From the NCBI GenBank assembly GCA_036362985.1, contig JAYGXS010000010.1, positions 6,688,078-6,752,077 of the forward strand: DNA of 64,000 nucleotides, read 5' to 3'. This DNA is from Ligula intestinalis (Eukaryota > Platyhelminthes > Cestoda > Diphyllobothriidea > Diphyllobothriidae). The translations under genes were made by a program, and so were the position numbers. A model generated the notes under the pieces. The model worked only from the letters and a program-made list of their open reading frames with translations. It was not told where the DNA came from and did not search any database. Shown here in pieces: positions 46,501 through 51,719 of the stretch. Numbering within the stretch: position 1 is the first letter of the stretch; the number at the start of each line of letters is the position of its first letter.

Positions 46501-49148
46501 TCGGTCATCATTTGAGTGAGGTTAAGTAGTGCGGTGTTTCTGGGCTGCATTATAGAAATCGACCAACGTCTAATCGCCTTTGATCTTCTTGACTCTGGGA
46601 TGAAGGTGGTAAATGCAGTGACGCCGGTGACGTCCACTATCACTGGAAAGGTAACCCTGCCTTCTGTCACCCTACCCGCTCTAACCTGTTTTTAGTATAT
46701 GCTGGACCTCATCGAAACCAATGGCCAAACAACCATCAGACAAAGTATGGCCGCGTTTACCCGTTAGCAGTTCGCTCATATGTAGCATACATCAATAGGA
46801 ATATCGATTTAGATGTGACAAACCACAGGATATGGTCGACCCGTTGCGCATTAGGGGGCGTAATCTGGAACCCTCGTCGGCTGACCAATGCTATGCAGAG
46901 GGAGGGATTTCCGAGAAAGATAAAGGCGACCGGGATGACCTTTTCTGGTGGCCTCAGCCTTCACCCTTCAATTCTTCTATTGCTGAATTAGTCACTTATC
47001 CTCAAGATGTCGTGTTTGAACCACATACGTTGCTGTTTTCCTCCTTTGACTTGCATTTTTGCGATATGTTTCAGGACCGCTAATACAGTGCTGGGTGGCA
47101 AGACGGAGACCCCAGCTGGTTTGCCTTCCTCTTCCCCTTCTCCTGCTTTCGATACTGGGGGTCCTCTGTCTCCGTTACCTCGAACAATTCAGCGCCTACG
47201 CACATCCCCTGCATTTGTTCGCCTGCAGGCGTTACTTTCTTCTACAGCGGAAGCCTACCAAAAGCACCTGCAACCCTATTCATCACGAGCCGTCGTCTGT
47301 GTGGGTGAGGCTGGCCGTCAAACAAGTAGGTTGCATTTTCTCGTCCTCTGTTAACGCTGAAGAAGAGATAGTTTAGTGCTTTTTGAGGTTAGAAGACACA
47401 TACACGACAATTTGAACGTCCTTTTTTGACGGTATTCACTACGAGCTTTAACGAGTTGAAGCAATGTGGGGACTTACACGAGATAAACAGCGAGGCAGAC
47501 GTGCGGAGAATCTACCCTAATCTCTCACCGCTCCCACACCGAGACCCGGTTGTCAAGGCAGAATCAAGAAGTCCGTAGATGCGGGAGGGCGCAGACGGCT
47601 GGCGCGACCAACACTCAACATGCGCACCCAACAGCAGTTCTTGCTAGGTAGGCTCCCGTCTGAGGGCGCCATAAAGACCACATTAAGAAGGAGCCATTGA
47701 GTCTCACTCTCAGTCCGCCGACCGCCACACTACACAACAAGACACACTGGACTGACTGCGGTGTCCGAGTTAACCCGCCAGCTGGCGACCCTCTAAGTCA
47801 AGGGTTTTAACGCACCGCGATAGTTTCAAGCGCCGCCAACAACAGGCCACCGCCTAGCTCTCGGCCGCCTGAGGTGGGCTGAGTGCAACGCGGAAAACAC
47901 TCACATGCACCCCAGGAATCACATAACCAGAGGGTCGTAAGGAGCCGCACCTCCTGACTCCCAGTCCACTCATCAGCCACTTCACATACAACACACACAG
48001 TGGGCTTATGGTGTGTTTGGTAATGCTAGAAAGGAAACAAGCTCCAGGTGTACGTTGTCTGGACACACAAACCCACACAGCAGAGTTTACACAACCAGGG
48101 GGTTAGAAGGAGCCGTTGACTTCTGACTCTCAGTCCACCCACCAGCCAATAACCAACACAACACACACTAAGCTGACGATGTTTCTGATAAATGCGTCAG
48201 CTGAGAAACGTCTTAGACACACGGTTAACCATTATATTGTGGGACTAGCATCCCTGTGCAGATGGTGTGTATGCTAGCCGCTTAAATTACCCCGCTGGCC
48301 GTCAACTGTGGTTTCAACCAGCTACACGAATCCACGGCGGGTCTAAGTTCACACGGGAACGCACACAACTACTAACTGTGCTTTTTTGATATTTTTGGGT
48401 TTTTCACCGACTGGGGTAACTGAGACTCATGTGACTTAGAAGGCAAAAAGCATACAGACCAGCGCGATAACTGTTACGATCCGCGCCTGGTACTTCTTAT
48501 TAGCACGAACGGTTAGCTAGCCCGCTAAGGTACCCAAAGCTGCTCGGTACGAGAGAATTAAGGGCAGATGGACGAGCAGGAGACAGCGTGTATTCAGACA
48601 GAACACGTTAGCGCAAGGGGAACGCGAGAGACGTAATGCATGACAATGGACCAATCAGAATTGAGCAGACATGGTTGGCAGACAGCCAGGTAGTTCGGGC
48701 GACGGTTTTTTGTGTGTGACTCATCATGAAAATACCGGCATTCTCAACAACAACAACTGTATGTGTCCACCATCTTAGCGCAAACAGTTTTTTTCTCCTG
48801 CTAATTAGTATCCCCACGGGTCCTGGTGTTTCGAGTTAGCTCTGCCAAAGCATATTGCTTGTTGCCTTCCCCTCTTTCTCCGGACTTTTACACTTTTCCA
48901 GTGCGATTTTAATAAGTTTTTGGTCTAAAACACCTGTTATTACTGTTTTCTCGTCCGTTTTTGACTCAGCACATCAGATTTTGGCTCTTCACCGGCGTCT
49001 GGGAGAGCCCTGCAACCGCATCGGTGGAACTCTGCTGCTGTTGACGGAGCGATTGGTCGGCCGACGACCGCGTCTCTCGCTGATGCTTCTCCTCCTCGTC
49101 TACGTGGCATTTCTGCACGTGCTTCTGATCAACTGTTGGATCCAATAG
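20848..49148 (+). CDS. Golgin-like tail-anchored coiled-coil protein, seven exons (golgin-84/GOLGA5-like)
   Basis: Seven exons (20848/20854-21261, 22297-22690, 23671-24354, 34544-35040, 44950-45152, 47075-47325, 48970-49148) have AG acceptors and GT donors and join in compatible phases into 2616 nt from the first ATG, about 871 residues. Seen: a Ser/Pro/Arg-rich N-terminus, coiled coils near residues 155-240, 280-335, 560-580 and 605-700, low-complexity linkers, and one hydrophobic segment near 848-869 ending two residues before the stop. Known: golgin-84 and CASP are Golgi tethers with this layout (cytosolic coiled coil, C-terminal anchor); golgin-84 has a basic RRxP stretch before the anchor, and here the anchor is preceded by GRRPRLS. 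Inference: a Golgi-membrane tether. Human golgin-84 is about 730 residues. A 5' exon with the usual golgin-84 start was not found. Exon joining is strong; family assignment is moderate, with CASP the main alternative. Confidence 0.68.
21262..22296 (+). other. Golgin-like gene, intron 1
   Basis: Donor GTAATG, acceptor TTTTCAG. No repeat or coding feature recognised inside. Confidence 0.6.
22297..22690 (+). CDS. Golgin-like gene, coiled-coil exon 2
   Basis: Acceptor TTTTCAG|AAC, donor TTTCAG|GTGTGT; enters in phase 0 and leaves in phase 1. Encodes 131 residues beginning NMLINPSDLL. From about residue 20 of the exon it is a heptad-rich helix (LLEGLHNALARVARL, VDQLNGDMDAAVDALR, VRKLRTQLAEAVALLEQ) with few helix breakers until the last 30 residues. 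The first base of the next exon's codon is supplied here: G plus AT gives Asp. Confidence 0.75.
22691..23670 (+). other. Golgin-like gene, intron 2
   Basis: Donor GTGTGT, acceptor ACCTAG after a C/T-rich run. No feature recognised inside. Confidence 0.6.
23671..24354 (+). CDS. Golgin-like gene, exon 3 (coiled coil plus low-complexity linker)
   Basis: A textbook acceptor (pyrimidine run then GACCTAG|AT) opens the exon in phase 1. It reads DEVCSLCENRPLEILTLR, a coil (LETELTRQKCATEKETARL), a Q-rich stretch near 23955-24000, then a Ser/Pro/Thr/Asp-rich linker ending ANLPGG. The donor GGTG|GTAAGT is perfect; a weaker donor three bases upstream (CCAG|GTGGTA) keeps the same phase. A CxxC pair sits in CSLCEN and another in CNNC; there is no further sign of zinc binding. 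Confidence 0.75.
24355..27880 (+). other. Golgin-like gene, first part of intron 3
   Basis: 25060-25870 is strongly AT-rich without coding signal. Short open frames near 25964-26224 (+) and 26944-27219 (-) have no recognisable domain. 26578-26610 is G-rich (GGGGACGGGAGTGGGGGGGG) and could form a G-quadruplex. A short (CA)n lies at 27838-27851. Confidence 0.4.
27884..29943 (+). mobile_element. RTE-like LINE, 5'-truncated RT ORF, three breaks
   Basis: The best copy of its family. In order: fingers (MQRLRSNKACREDCIPAEIY, ILVPVHKKGDKT), a frameshift near 28600, FRAERGCADQIFTLRRTLEF, motif A FVHFAAAFDSIHREAL (catalytic Asp now His), a TGA at 28825-28827, SGVRQGCVLSPILFNYVIDW, LDYADDIALLA (YADD intact), a TAG at 29149-29151, then thumb, LLYGCECW, LRTILRVKYSNFIS and RWFGHVLRRPP. 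The 3' end is GTAACAAGTACAAGCAAGTA. Endonuclease is absent. It lies in intron 3 of the golgin-like gene in the same direction. Other copies in this window: 1263-1612, 3938-5035 and 62-95. Confidence 0.88.
30059..30302 (+). repeat. Two tandem ~121-bp units
   Basis: TCTGAGTACTATCACG begins each unit (30059 and 30181). Both continue with GTGATTCGTGA/GTGCTTCGTGA, TGTTTATGCATCG and GTTCACTCC. Confidence 0.85.
30687..30957 (+). repeat. Dispersed repeat R4, copy 1
   Basis: Shares GAGGGCAGCCAATCAC, GCGCTACTGATCA, CTGACA.T.ACCGGCTCT and GCTGAGGGGTCT-like blocks in the same order with 31240-31500. Contains a (GA)n tract at 30866-30904. Noncoding. Confidence 0.75.
30866..30904 (+). repeat. (GA)n microsatellite
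   Basis: Near-perfect GA dinucleotide run within repeat R4. Confidence 0.9.
31240..31500 (+). repeat. Dispersed repeat R4, copy 2
   Basis: Direct repeat of 30687-30957, about 550 bp downstream. In place of the (GA)n tract it has a C-run (31409-31421) and GAGACAGAGACACG. Confidence 0.75.
31545..31665 (+). repeat. Two ~75-bp direct repeats
   Basis: CTATTCGTTTTGCAGTTCGA (31559) and CTATTCGTTTTCCAGCTCGA (31634), each followed by ATAACTGTT. Two copies only. Confidence 0.7.
32179..32541 (+). mobile_element. Candidate solo LTR
   Basis: Starts TGTTAGGACCCAGC and ends TCCGTAAAACA (TG...CA), with a TATA-like AAGTATAATG near 32396 and AATAAA at 32508, the promoter and polyadenylation signals expected in an LTR. 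No second copy, adjacent gag/pol or clear 5-bp target duplication was found, so this is tentative. Confidence 0.4.
32542..33440. other. Intron 3 sequence, no gene recognised
   Basis: A pol III A-box-like TGGCTCAGTGG lies at 33110-33122 with a B-box-like GTTTGAATTCTG about 20 bases later, too close for a tRNA. Nothing else supported. Confidence 0.35.
33445..33560 (+). repeat. Dispersed repeat R2, 3' fragment
   Basis: CCAATTTTATCTGAG, AAAAGAGCCACACCT and CCGACTCC occur in the same order at 58757-58835. Confidence 0.65.
33560..34440 (-). mobile_element. Penelope-like element 1: GIY-YIG endonuclease end
   Basis: Minus strand: RALPYVKNVSEAVSRLLTPL, GVTHRPEATIRRQVM, ETAGVVYRI, then a stop, SNYVGETGRLLRTRMAEHAG and SQVAVHSTGLSHIFKINEAE. 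'VVY.I.C..C..nYVGETGR.L..R..EH' is the GIY-YIG nuclease found C-terminal to the RT of Penelope-like elements. The RT core is absent (5' truncation). The 3' end, CTGACGTTTTGG...TAATCATAGGTAATGG on the plus strand, is shared with element 2. It ends about 100 bases before exon 4 of the golgin-like gene. Confidence 0.82.
34494..34535 (+). repeat. (CT)n microsatellite acting as polypyrimidine tract
   Basis: About 40 bases of uninterrupted CT directly before the CCAATGTAG acceptor of exon 4 of the golgin-like gene. Confidence 0.9.
34544..35040 (+). CDS. Golgin-like gene, exon 4 (linker and coiled coil)
   Basis: The acceptor follows a (CT)n microsatellite that serves as polypyrimidine tract: CCAATGTAG|GG. 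With the G carried over from exon 3 the frame is open from the first base: LFSLLESGEIALSSS..., then MDAQQSAPSP..., then coils VVQFLNEQLKTAQETI and MRALEAEVESSADQLK...LDDQ. The donor is GACCAG|GTATGT, phase 0. The ATG at 34645 could be mistaken for a gene start, but the 33 codons before it are open and in phase. Confidence 0.75.
35200..35700 (-). mobile_element. Jockey-like LINE, 3' end fragment
   Basis: Minus strand: LNRCTLAQLRGSYCMLFRRY, then CPNCGVSLHDCRHLFAC (zinc-knuckle-like C..C....H....C) and FLRLPTAPSLDSG, the same C-terminus as the long copy ending at 42180. Only the last ~160 codons remain. Its 5' side abuts repeat R1 at about 35700. Confidence 0.78.
35700..35975 (+). repeat. Repeat R1, partial copy
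   Basis: TTGAGTGTTTGTCGCGCCAG, CTTGACTCTGTCTTGACA, TCACTATAAT and GGTCGAACTGTCG occur in the same order as in 36014-36445 and 43690-44135. The first third is missing. Confidence 0.75.
36014..36445 (+). repeat. Repeat R1, full-length copy
   Basis: About 430 bp, matched block by block by 43690-44135 and, inverted, by 47465-47840: GACGGGATAA, TGTGGGCTGAGAGTCCGG, TCAATGGCTCCTTTTTAATG, CCTAGCGAGGT, TTGAGTGTTGGTCACGCCAG, TCACTATAATCCAG and GTCGAACTGTCG. Noncoding and SINE-sized. The 36100-36150 part has a weak B-box-like GGTTCAATGG but no convincing tRNA head. Confidence 0.8.
36446..37289. other. Intron 4 sequence, no gene recognised
   Basis: Short frames only. No domain or splice support. Confidence 0.35.
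37290..38995 (-). mobile_element. Penelope-like element 3 (second family), interrupted by a MITE
   Basis: Minus strand, upstream to downstream: AELAFIKEALLKRGYLSRVI (RT-thumb side), PLKSDNISNAIKRRLPCTTE RMY, [MITE], KAAELVFLTSH, LLVNQTKDALSPLQATPNCV, NELKCTCGCRYIGCTQRQ (GIY-YIG core with CxC) and SSITKHLVDSGPSVDLKTPF RVL. These are the ordered blocks of the Penelope-like linker and GIY-YIG nuclease ('rRRL..t..r.f.AAeL...', 'C.CG..YIGRT.R.L', 'SSI..HLv.tGH.vd...aFrV'). Several frameshifts and stops. Different subfamily from the elements at 33.6 and 62.5 kb, which have NYVGETGR. Confidence 0.78.
38002..38515. mobile_element. Tc1/mariner-type MITE inserted in Penelope-like element 3
   Basis: 514 bp between TA dinucleotides (38000-38001 and 38516-38517). 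The ends are inverted repeats: CAGTAGTCGCCGGCTATTAA on the left and GGCGACTACCG on the right, with GCCCAC/GTGGGC continuing inward. CAGT termini and TA target duplication are typical of Tc1/mariner. No transposase ORF. Inside, TTTGCGACACGT occurs twice. Removing the element and one TA joins ...TTERMY and KAAEL... of the host element in frame. Confidence 0.82.
38996..39660. other. Intron 4 sequence, no gene recognised
   Basis: Contains short (CA)n tracts (39050-39066, 39257-39268). No coding support. Confidence 0.35.
39050..39066 (+). repeat. (CA)n microsatellite
   Basis: AACACACACACACACACACT. Confidence 0.85.
39850..39990 (-). repeat. Repeat R1 sequence inside the 5' region of the jockey-like LINE
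   Basis: GCAGAGAATCTACCCAC, GTCTGGCGCG-like GGTGGCTGGCGCGA and CTCAACACGCGCAC match the inverted R1 copy at 47490-47640. It runs directly into the endonuclease frame (NTRTQFNANG). Confidence 0.65.
42207..42222 (+). repeat. (CA)n microsatellite
   Basis: Run of ACACACACACACACAC in the 3' tail of the jockey-like LINE. Confidence 0.85.
42445..42560 (+). repeat. Repeat R1, 3' fragment
   Basis: GTGGGAGTGGTGAGG, GCTTCAGCTT, GGTGGACATCGT and GGTTGAACTGTCGTG match the last 120 bp of R1. Confidence 0.55.
42561..42964. other. Intron 4, between two R1 fragments
   Basis: No coding or repeat feature recognised. Confidence 0.35.
42965..43110 (-). repeat. Repeat R1, 3' fragment, inverted
   Basis: GACAGTTCGACCGTCGTTCT, GGATTATAGTGAAAGTAGAT and GCAGAGAATCTACC are the reverse complement of the R1 end. 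With 42445-42560 it forms an inverted pair about 400 bp apart. Confidence 0.6.
43111..43689. other. Intron 4 sequence, no gene recognised
   Basis: GGGGTAGAGAGTGCGGTCGA (43639-43658) resembles GGGGAGAGAGTAAGGTCGA near 35135, which lies just beyond the 3' end of the jockey-like fragment, so this is probably repeat flank. Confidence 0.35.
43690..44135 (+). repeat. Repeat R1, full-length copy 2
   Basis: Same block order as 36014-36445 from GACGGGATAACTTGGAGACC to ACAGTCGAACTTTTG. Immediately followed by a LINE fragment. Confidence 0.8.
44136..44805 (+). mobile_element. LINE fragment with RNase H domain
   Basis: SSFDAEMLALLTAAEWL (RNase H catalytic Glu), SSAVDALRNLRTGED (Asp), EIAWIPSHVGIPGNEQADAE (His and final Asp) form the end of an RNase H domain, as in I/jockey-group LINEs. 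After a frameshift at about 44458 the tail reads MSRLDRTTLVRYRTGHCPKL and CAACGEEETNEHLMEC (zinc knuckle C..C....H...C), ending SWF-stop. RT and endonuclease are missing. The other LINEs here lack RNase H, so this is a third family. It ends about 145 bases before exon 5 of the golgin-like gene. Confidence 0.8.
44950..45152 (+). CDS. Golgin-like gene, exon 5 (end of coil)
   Basis: Acceptor GGCTCCTAG|GTG, donor GGACTT|GTAAGT; phase 0 in, phase 2 out. VTQLEAALYERSLELRECRS continues the heptad pattern of exon 4 and is followed by a Ser/Pro-rich stretch ending ISLD. Golgin-84 proteins end their coil with a similar 'ELE..L..LTETLIQKQ' helix before a Ser-rich linker, which supports that family. The exon starts about 145 bases after a LINE fragment (44136-44805). 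Confidence 0.72.
45153..47074 (+). other. Golgin-like gene, intron 5
   Basis: 45290-45770 is AT-rich. 46460-46500 is an imperfect GTA/GCA trinucleotide run. The minus-strand frame 46392-46670 beside it has no domain. Confidence 0.5.
47075..47325 (+). CDS. Golgin-like gene, exon 6 (linker)
   Basis: Acceptor ATATGTTTCAG|G completes Leu with the two bases from exon 5. The frame reads TANTVLGGKTETPAGLP, a Ser/Pro-rich part, then an amphipathic stretch (PRTIQRLRTSPAFVRLQALL) and SSTAEAYQKHLQPYSSRAVV. The donor is AACAA|GTAGGT, phase 1. A weaker donor at 47304/47305 (GTGG|GTGAGG) has the same phase and would shorten the product by seven residues. Confidence 0.68.
47326..48969 (+). other. Golgin-like gene, intron 6
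   Basis: Holds an inverted R1 copy (47465-47840) and a diverged partial copy of its AGAAGGAGCC...CTCAGTCC block near 48100-48150. Confidence 0.5.
47465..47840 (-). repeat. Repeat R1, inverted copy
   Basis: Reverse complement of 43690-44135: GCGGAGAATCTACCC, GCTGGCGCGACCAACACTCA, TTAAGAAGGAGCCATTGAG and CGCACCGCGATAGTTTCAAG appear in the expected order. Confidence 0.78.
48970..49148 (+). CDS. Golgin-like gene, last exon with C-terminal membrane anchor
   Basis: Acceptor TTTGACTCAG|CA (phase 1) gives Thr, then HQILALHRRLGEPCNRIGG, a basic patch (ERLVGRRPRLS) and a long hydrophobic segment (LMLLLLVYVAFLHVLLINCW) two residues before TAG at 49146-49148. A basic arginine patch followed by an anchor containing 'Y.a.LH' is the signature of golgin-84 and CASP tails. 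The tail predicts type IV (tail-anchored) insertion with the coil in the cytosol. No AATAAA is evident just downstream. Confidence 0.72.
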
Positions 49149-49634
49149 GGCAACCGCATCGCGCGCGCGTACTTCTACTAATACTACAATCAATTGTCTT
49201 TCAACTTGGACATTTGCGGACGGACGGACGGATGGCGGGCTGGCTGGCGAAGACAGCTTGGACAGCTTTGCGTGCATTCCAACCCATCTGCCCTCTTCCC
49301 ACCCATGTTCCACCCACCTCTATTGCGTATCATCCTTTTCTTTCTTCCTTTTTCCTTCGGTTTCCTCCCCCCTCCGCTTTTTTCAGGTATCCCACTTGTT
49401 GTTGACGAACCAATAGCTAACATTTCTGGCGGTGGGCGTGTGGTTGTTTGCTGACTGGTTGCCTTTCACTATCGTTATCAAGCAAAAACACACTTTTCCC
49501 TGCGCGAACCTAAACTCCGATGATTATTATTATTTTAATATTATTATTTTCGTTGATTAACCCGGCTTCCCCTTCCTCTCGGGCGGCCATGTGCGCAGTC
49601 TAGAAGACCTGGCTGTGTCAGCCGTGCCGTTAAT
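49149..49634. other. 3' flank of the golgin-like gene
   Basis: Probable 3' UTR and flank. No canonical AATAAA seen. AT-rich TTATTATTATT tract at 49520-49550. Confidence 0.4.
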
Positions 49635-49808
49635 GCAACGTGGTAGACTACGTAGCGCGAAACTTCCTCGGAGTCTTGCCTGCGCTGTTGATCGAAGGGT
49701 GTTTTCGTAAGCTTGGAACGTGCAACGTGGTAGACGGCGTAGCGCGAAACTTCCTCGGAGTCTTGCCTGTGCTGTTGATCGAAGGGCGTTTTCGTAAGCT
49801 GGGAATGA
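49635..49808 (+). repeat. Two tandem 87-bp units
   Basis: GCAACGTGGTAGAC starts at 49635 and 49722; both units share TAGCGCGAAACTTCCTCGGA and GATCGAAGGG.GTTTTCGTAA with about 95% identity. A third, diverged copy is near 50195-50270 (GCGCGAAACCTC, CGAAGGGTGTGTTC). The period is a multiple of three, so both read as RNFLGVLP.LLIEG, but no coding role is supported. Confidence 0.88.
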
Positions 49809-50559
49809 GGGTTGCAGACAGAGTTAGCTAAGATCGCGAAAAGAAGAAGGCGTGTTGATCACCGGAATCATAATTGTTTCGTTTTTCATAACTTCTGTGA
49901 TTCTGTATCCAGCAGTCACGCGTGCGTCAAACTCAATGATAACAGCTATCGAGGCATTACGGTACTTTTAAGCAAAATAGTTAAGGATAAACGGTAAACA
50001 AACCTCGAAAATGTATGCGCAAATTCGGGAACGAGGGACTCGGCAAAATTGCGAGACTATACAAAGGAACAACACATGTTCGACAATAATGTCACTCAGG
50101 GCAAAATCAGTCTTGGGGGTGCGTGTTTGTTTTAGGGGGACAGGCGACAACTATTACTTTTATGCGATTCCGCGAGGCAGTGCCCATTGCTCTTAAGCAT
50201 GGTAGTCTATGCTGCGCGAAACCTCAAAAACGAAGGGTGTGTTCTTAGAGACGGACCGAGTTGGTTAAGATTGGAAAAGGTTAACTATGCTTGGGGGTAG
50301 ACGGGGACAATGAGGTAATTGCACGACTGTATATTGTACCAGAAAAAACTTGGGCAACGATACTACTGCCCACACCAGTTGATCAAGAACTTCAACGGCA
50401 TTCCCTGATCTGTCGAGGAGGTCTTCTGGTATTCGCATTTTATGGTCGCATTTGATGGCGAACGGATTCTGGTATGTCGAGGAAGGGAACATGGAAAGAT
50501 AGGCAAGTATCAGGCCACTCGCAGATTATGCAAATGGTATTCACTATTTCGCGCATTTC

Positions 50560-51010
50560 CGATGAGGTGATATAGACACATCAAGCACGTGAACTTTGCG
50601 AATCTTAGTTCATAAGTCTTTGGAAGATACTAGACACATTTGTAATGTCAAAGGGTATTTTTTGGAATTGATATAGTCCGGAGGGAACTGAATAAAGTAG
50701 TTTTCTCATGATCGGACGGCCTGACGTCGGCTTGCCAATACCCAGTGGCTACATCTATCGTTGAGAATATTCGATTGCCCGACAGGGCATCTGTGTTTCA
50801 TCAATCCAAGGTAAAGAGGAAGAACCTTTTGTAGGGTTAATGCATAACCGCAGGGTGCCGTCTTTCCTCATGATTAGGACCATCAAGGGTGCTAAAAGGC
50901 TTCATAATCTTTCGATCGAGTATGTCATCTATCCCCGCCATTGACTGTGCCTGGTAGAACACAGTTAGTCATCGAGACGGAATCTTAGTTGGCGAGCCGA
51001 GCTCTTATCT
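50560..51010 (-). mobile_element. Ty3/gypsy reverse transcriptase relic
   Basis: Minus strand, in shifting frames: AGIDDILDRKIMKPFSTL, RKDGTLRLCINPTKGSS, MDVATGYWQADVRPSDHEKT (motif A region, 'D.atGYWQ..v...d..KT') and GLYQFQKIPFDITNVSSIFQ RLM. This is the hallmark order of Ty3/gypsy RT ('KKDG..R.C.DYR.LN', 'YWQ', 'G.y.f..mPFGL.NAP..FQ'). The downstream YVDD box was not found. Frames 51698-52422 on the same strand might be the upstream protease/linker, but I could not confirm this. Confidence 0.72.
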
Positions 51011-51339
51011 ATTTCATGCTGCGGAAGATTGGTTCGACCGAGCGGATGAATATATCGGGGCAAATAATAAACTTACAGCGGCAAGAAGGATTAGTGAGGC
51101 CAAGCATAAAAAAACTACTTTCTACTTTTCAGTAGGCATAATATTTTTCGTGCGGCACGTCTCGACTTAGATGCAGGAGTTGGTTCGCGCGCCAATTTTA
51201 GTCCCCCAGCTCGCACTTTTCGCCTCTTTCCCCTAATAATTGCTTCGGTTGCCATGTCCCAGTTCCGCAGACACCCGTGCCAACTTTTACGTCAACCACG
51301 TACCATTTAACTCGCGCTGGTCTGGGGTCAGCTTACACC

Positions 51340-51715
51340 ACCGCCCCACACACAGGCGCGTTCACCGTTGGTGGTCAGGTAACACCCCCCCCCCCCACGC
51401 ACAGGCGCGCTCGCCAAGGGTCAGCGAACACCCTCCACCCCCAACTTACGAGTGCTCGCCTTTGGTCCAGTGGGGGATTAGTGATATTGTAAAAAGATGC
51501 GCCTCAGTGACCTCGCCAAGGGTCAGCGAACACCTCCCCGCACTTACACGTGCTCGCCGTTGGTCCAGTGGAGGGGGGGGGTTAGTGATAATGTAAAAAG
51601 ATGTACCTCAGTGACCTCGCCAAGGGTCAGCGAACACCCCCCCCCCACCCCAAGAGTCGGCGAACACCCGCGAAATCACACGCGCTGGCCTTTGATCCTA
51701 TGGAGGATAAGTGAT
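51340..51715 (+). repeat. Minisatellite, unit about 100-104 bp
   Basis: CTCGCCAAGGGTCAGCGAAC starts at 51410, 51512 and 51616. Units share TTGGTCCAGTGG, TTAGTGATA.TGTAAAAAGA and CTCAGTGAC; edge copies at 51340 and 51660 are diverged. C-runs of 8-13 bases lie between units and vary in length. Confidence 0.85.
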
Positions 51716-51719
51716 AAAT

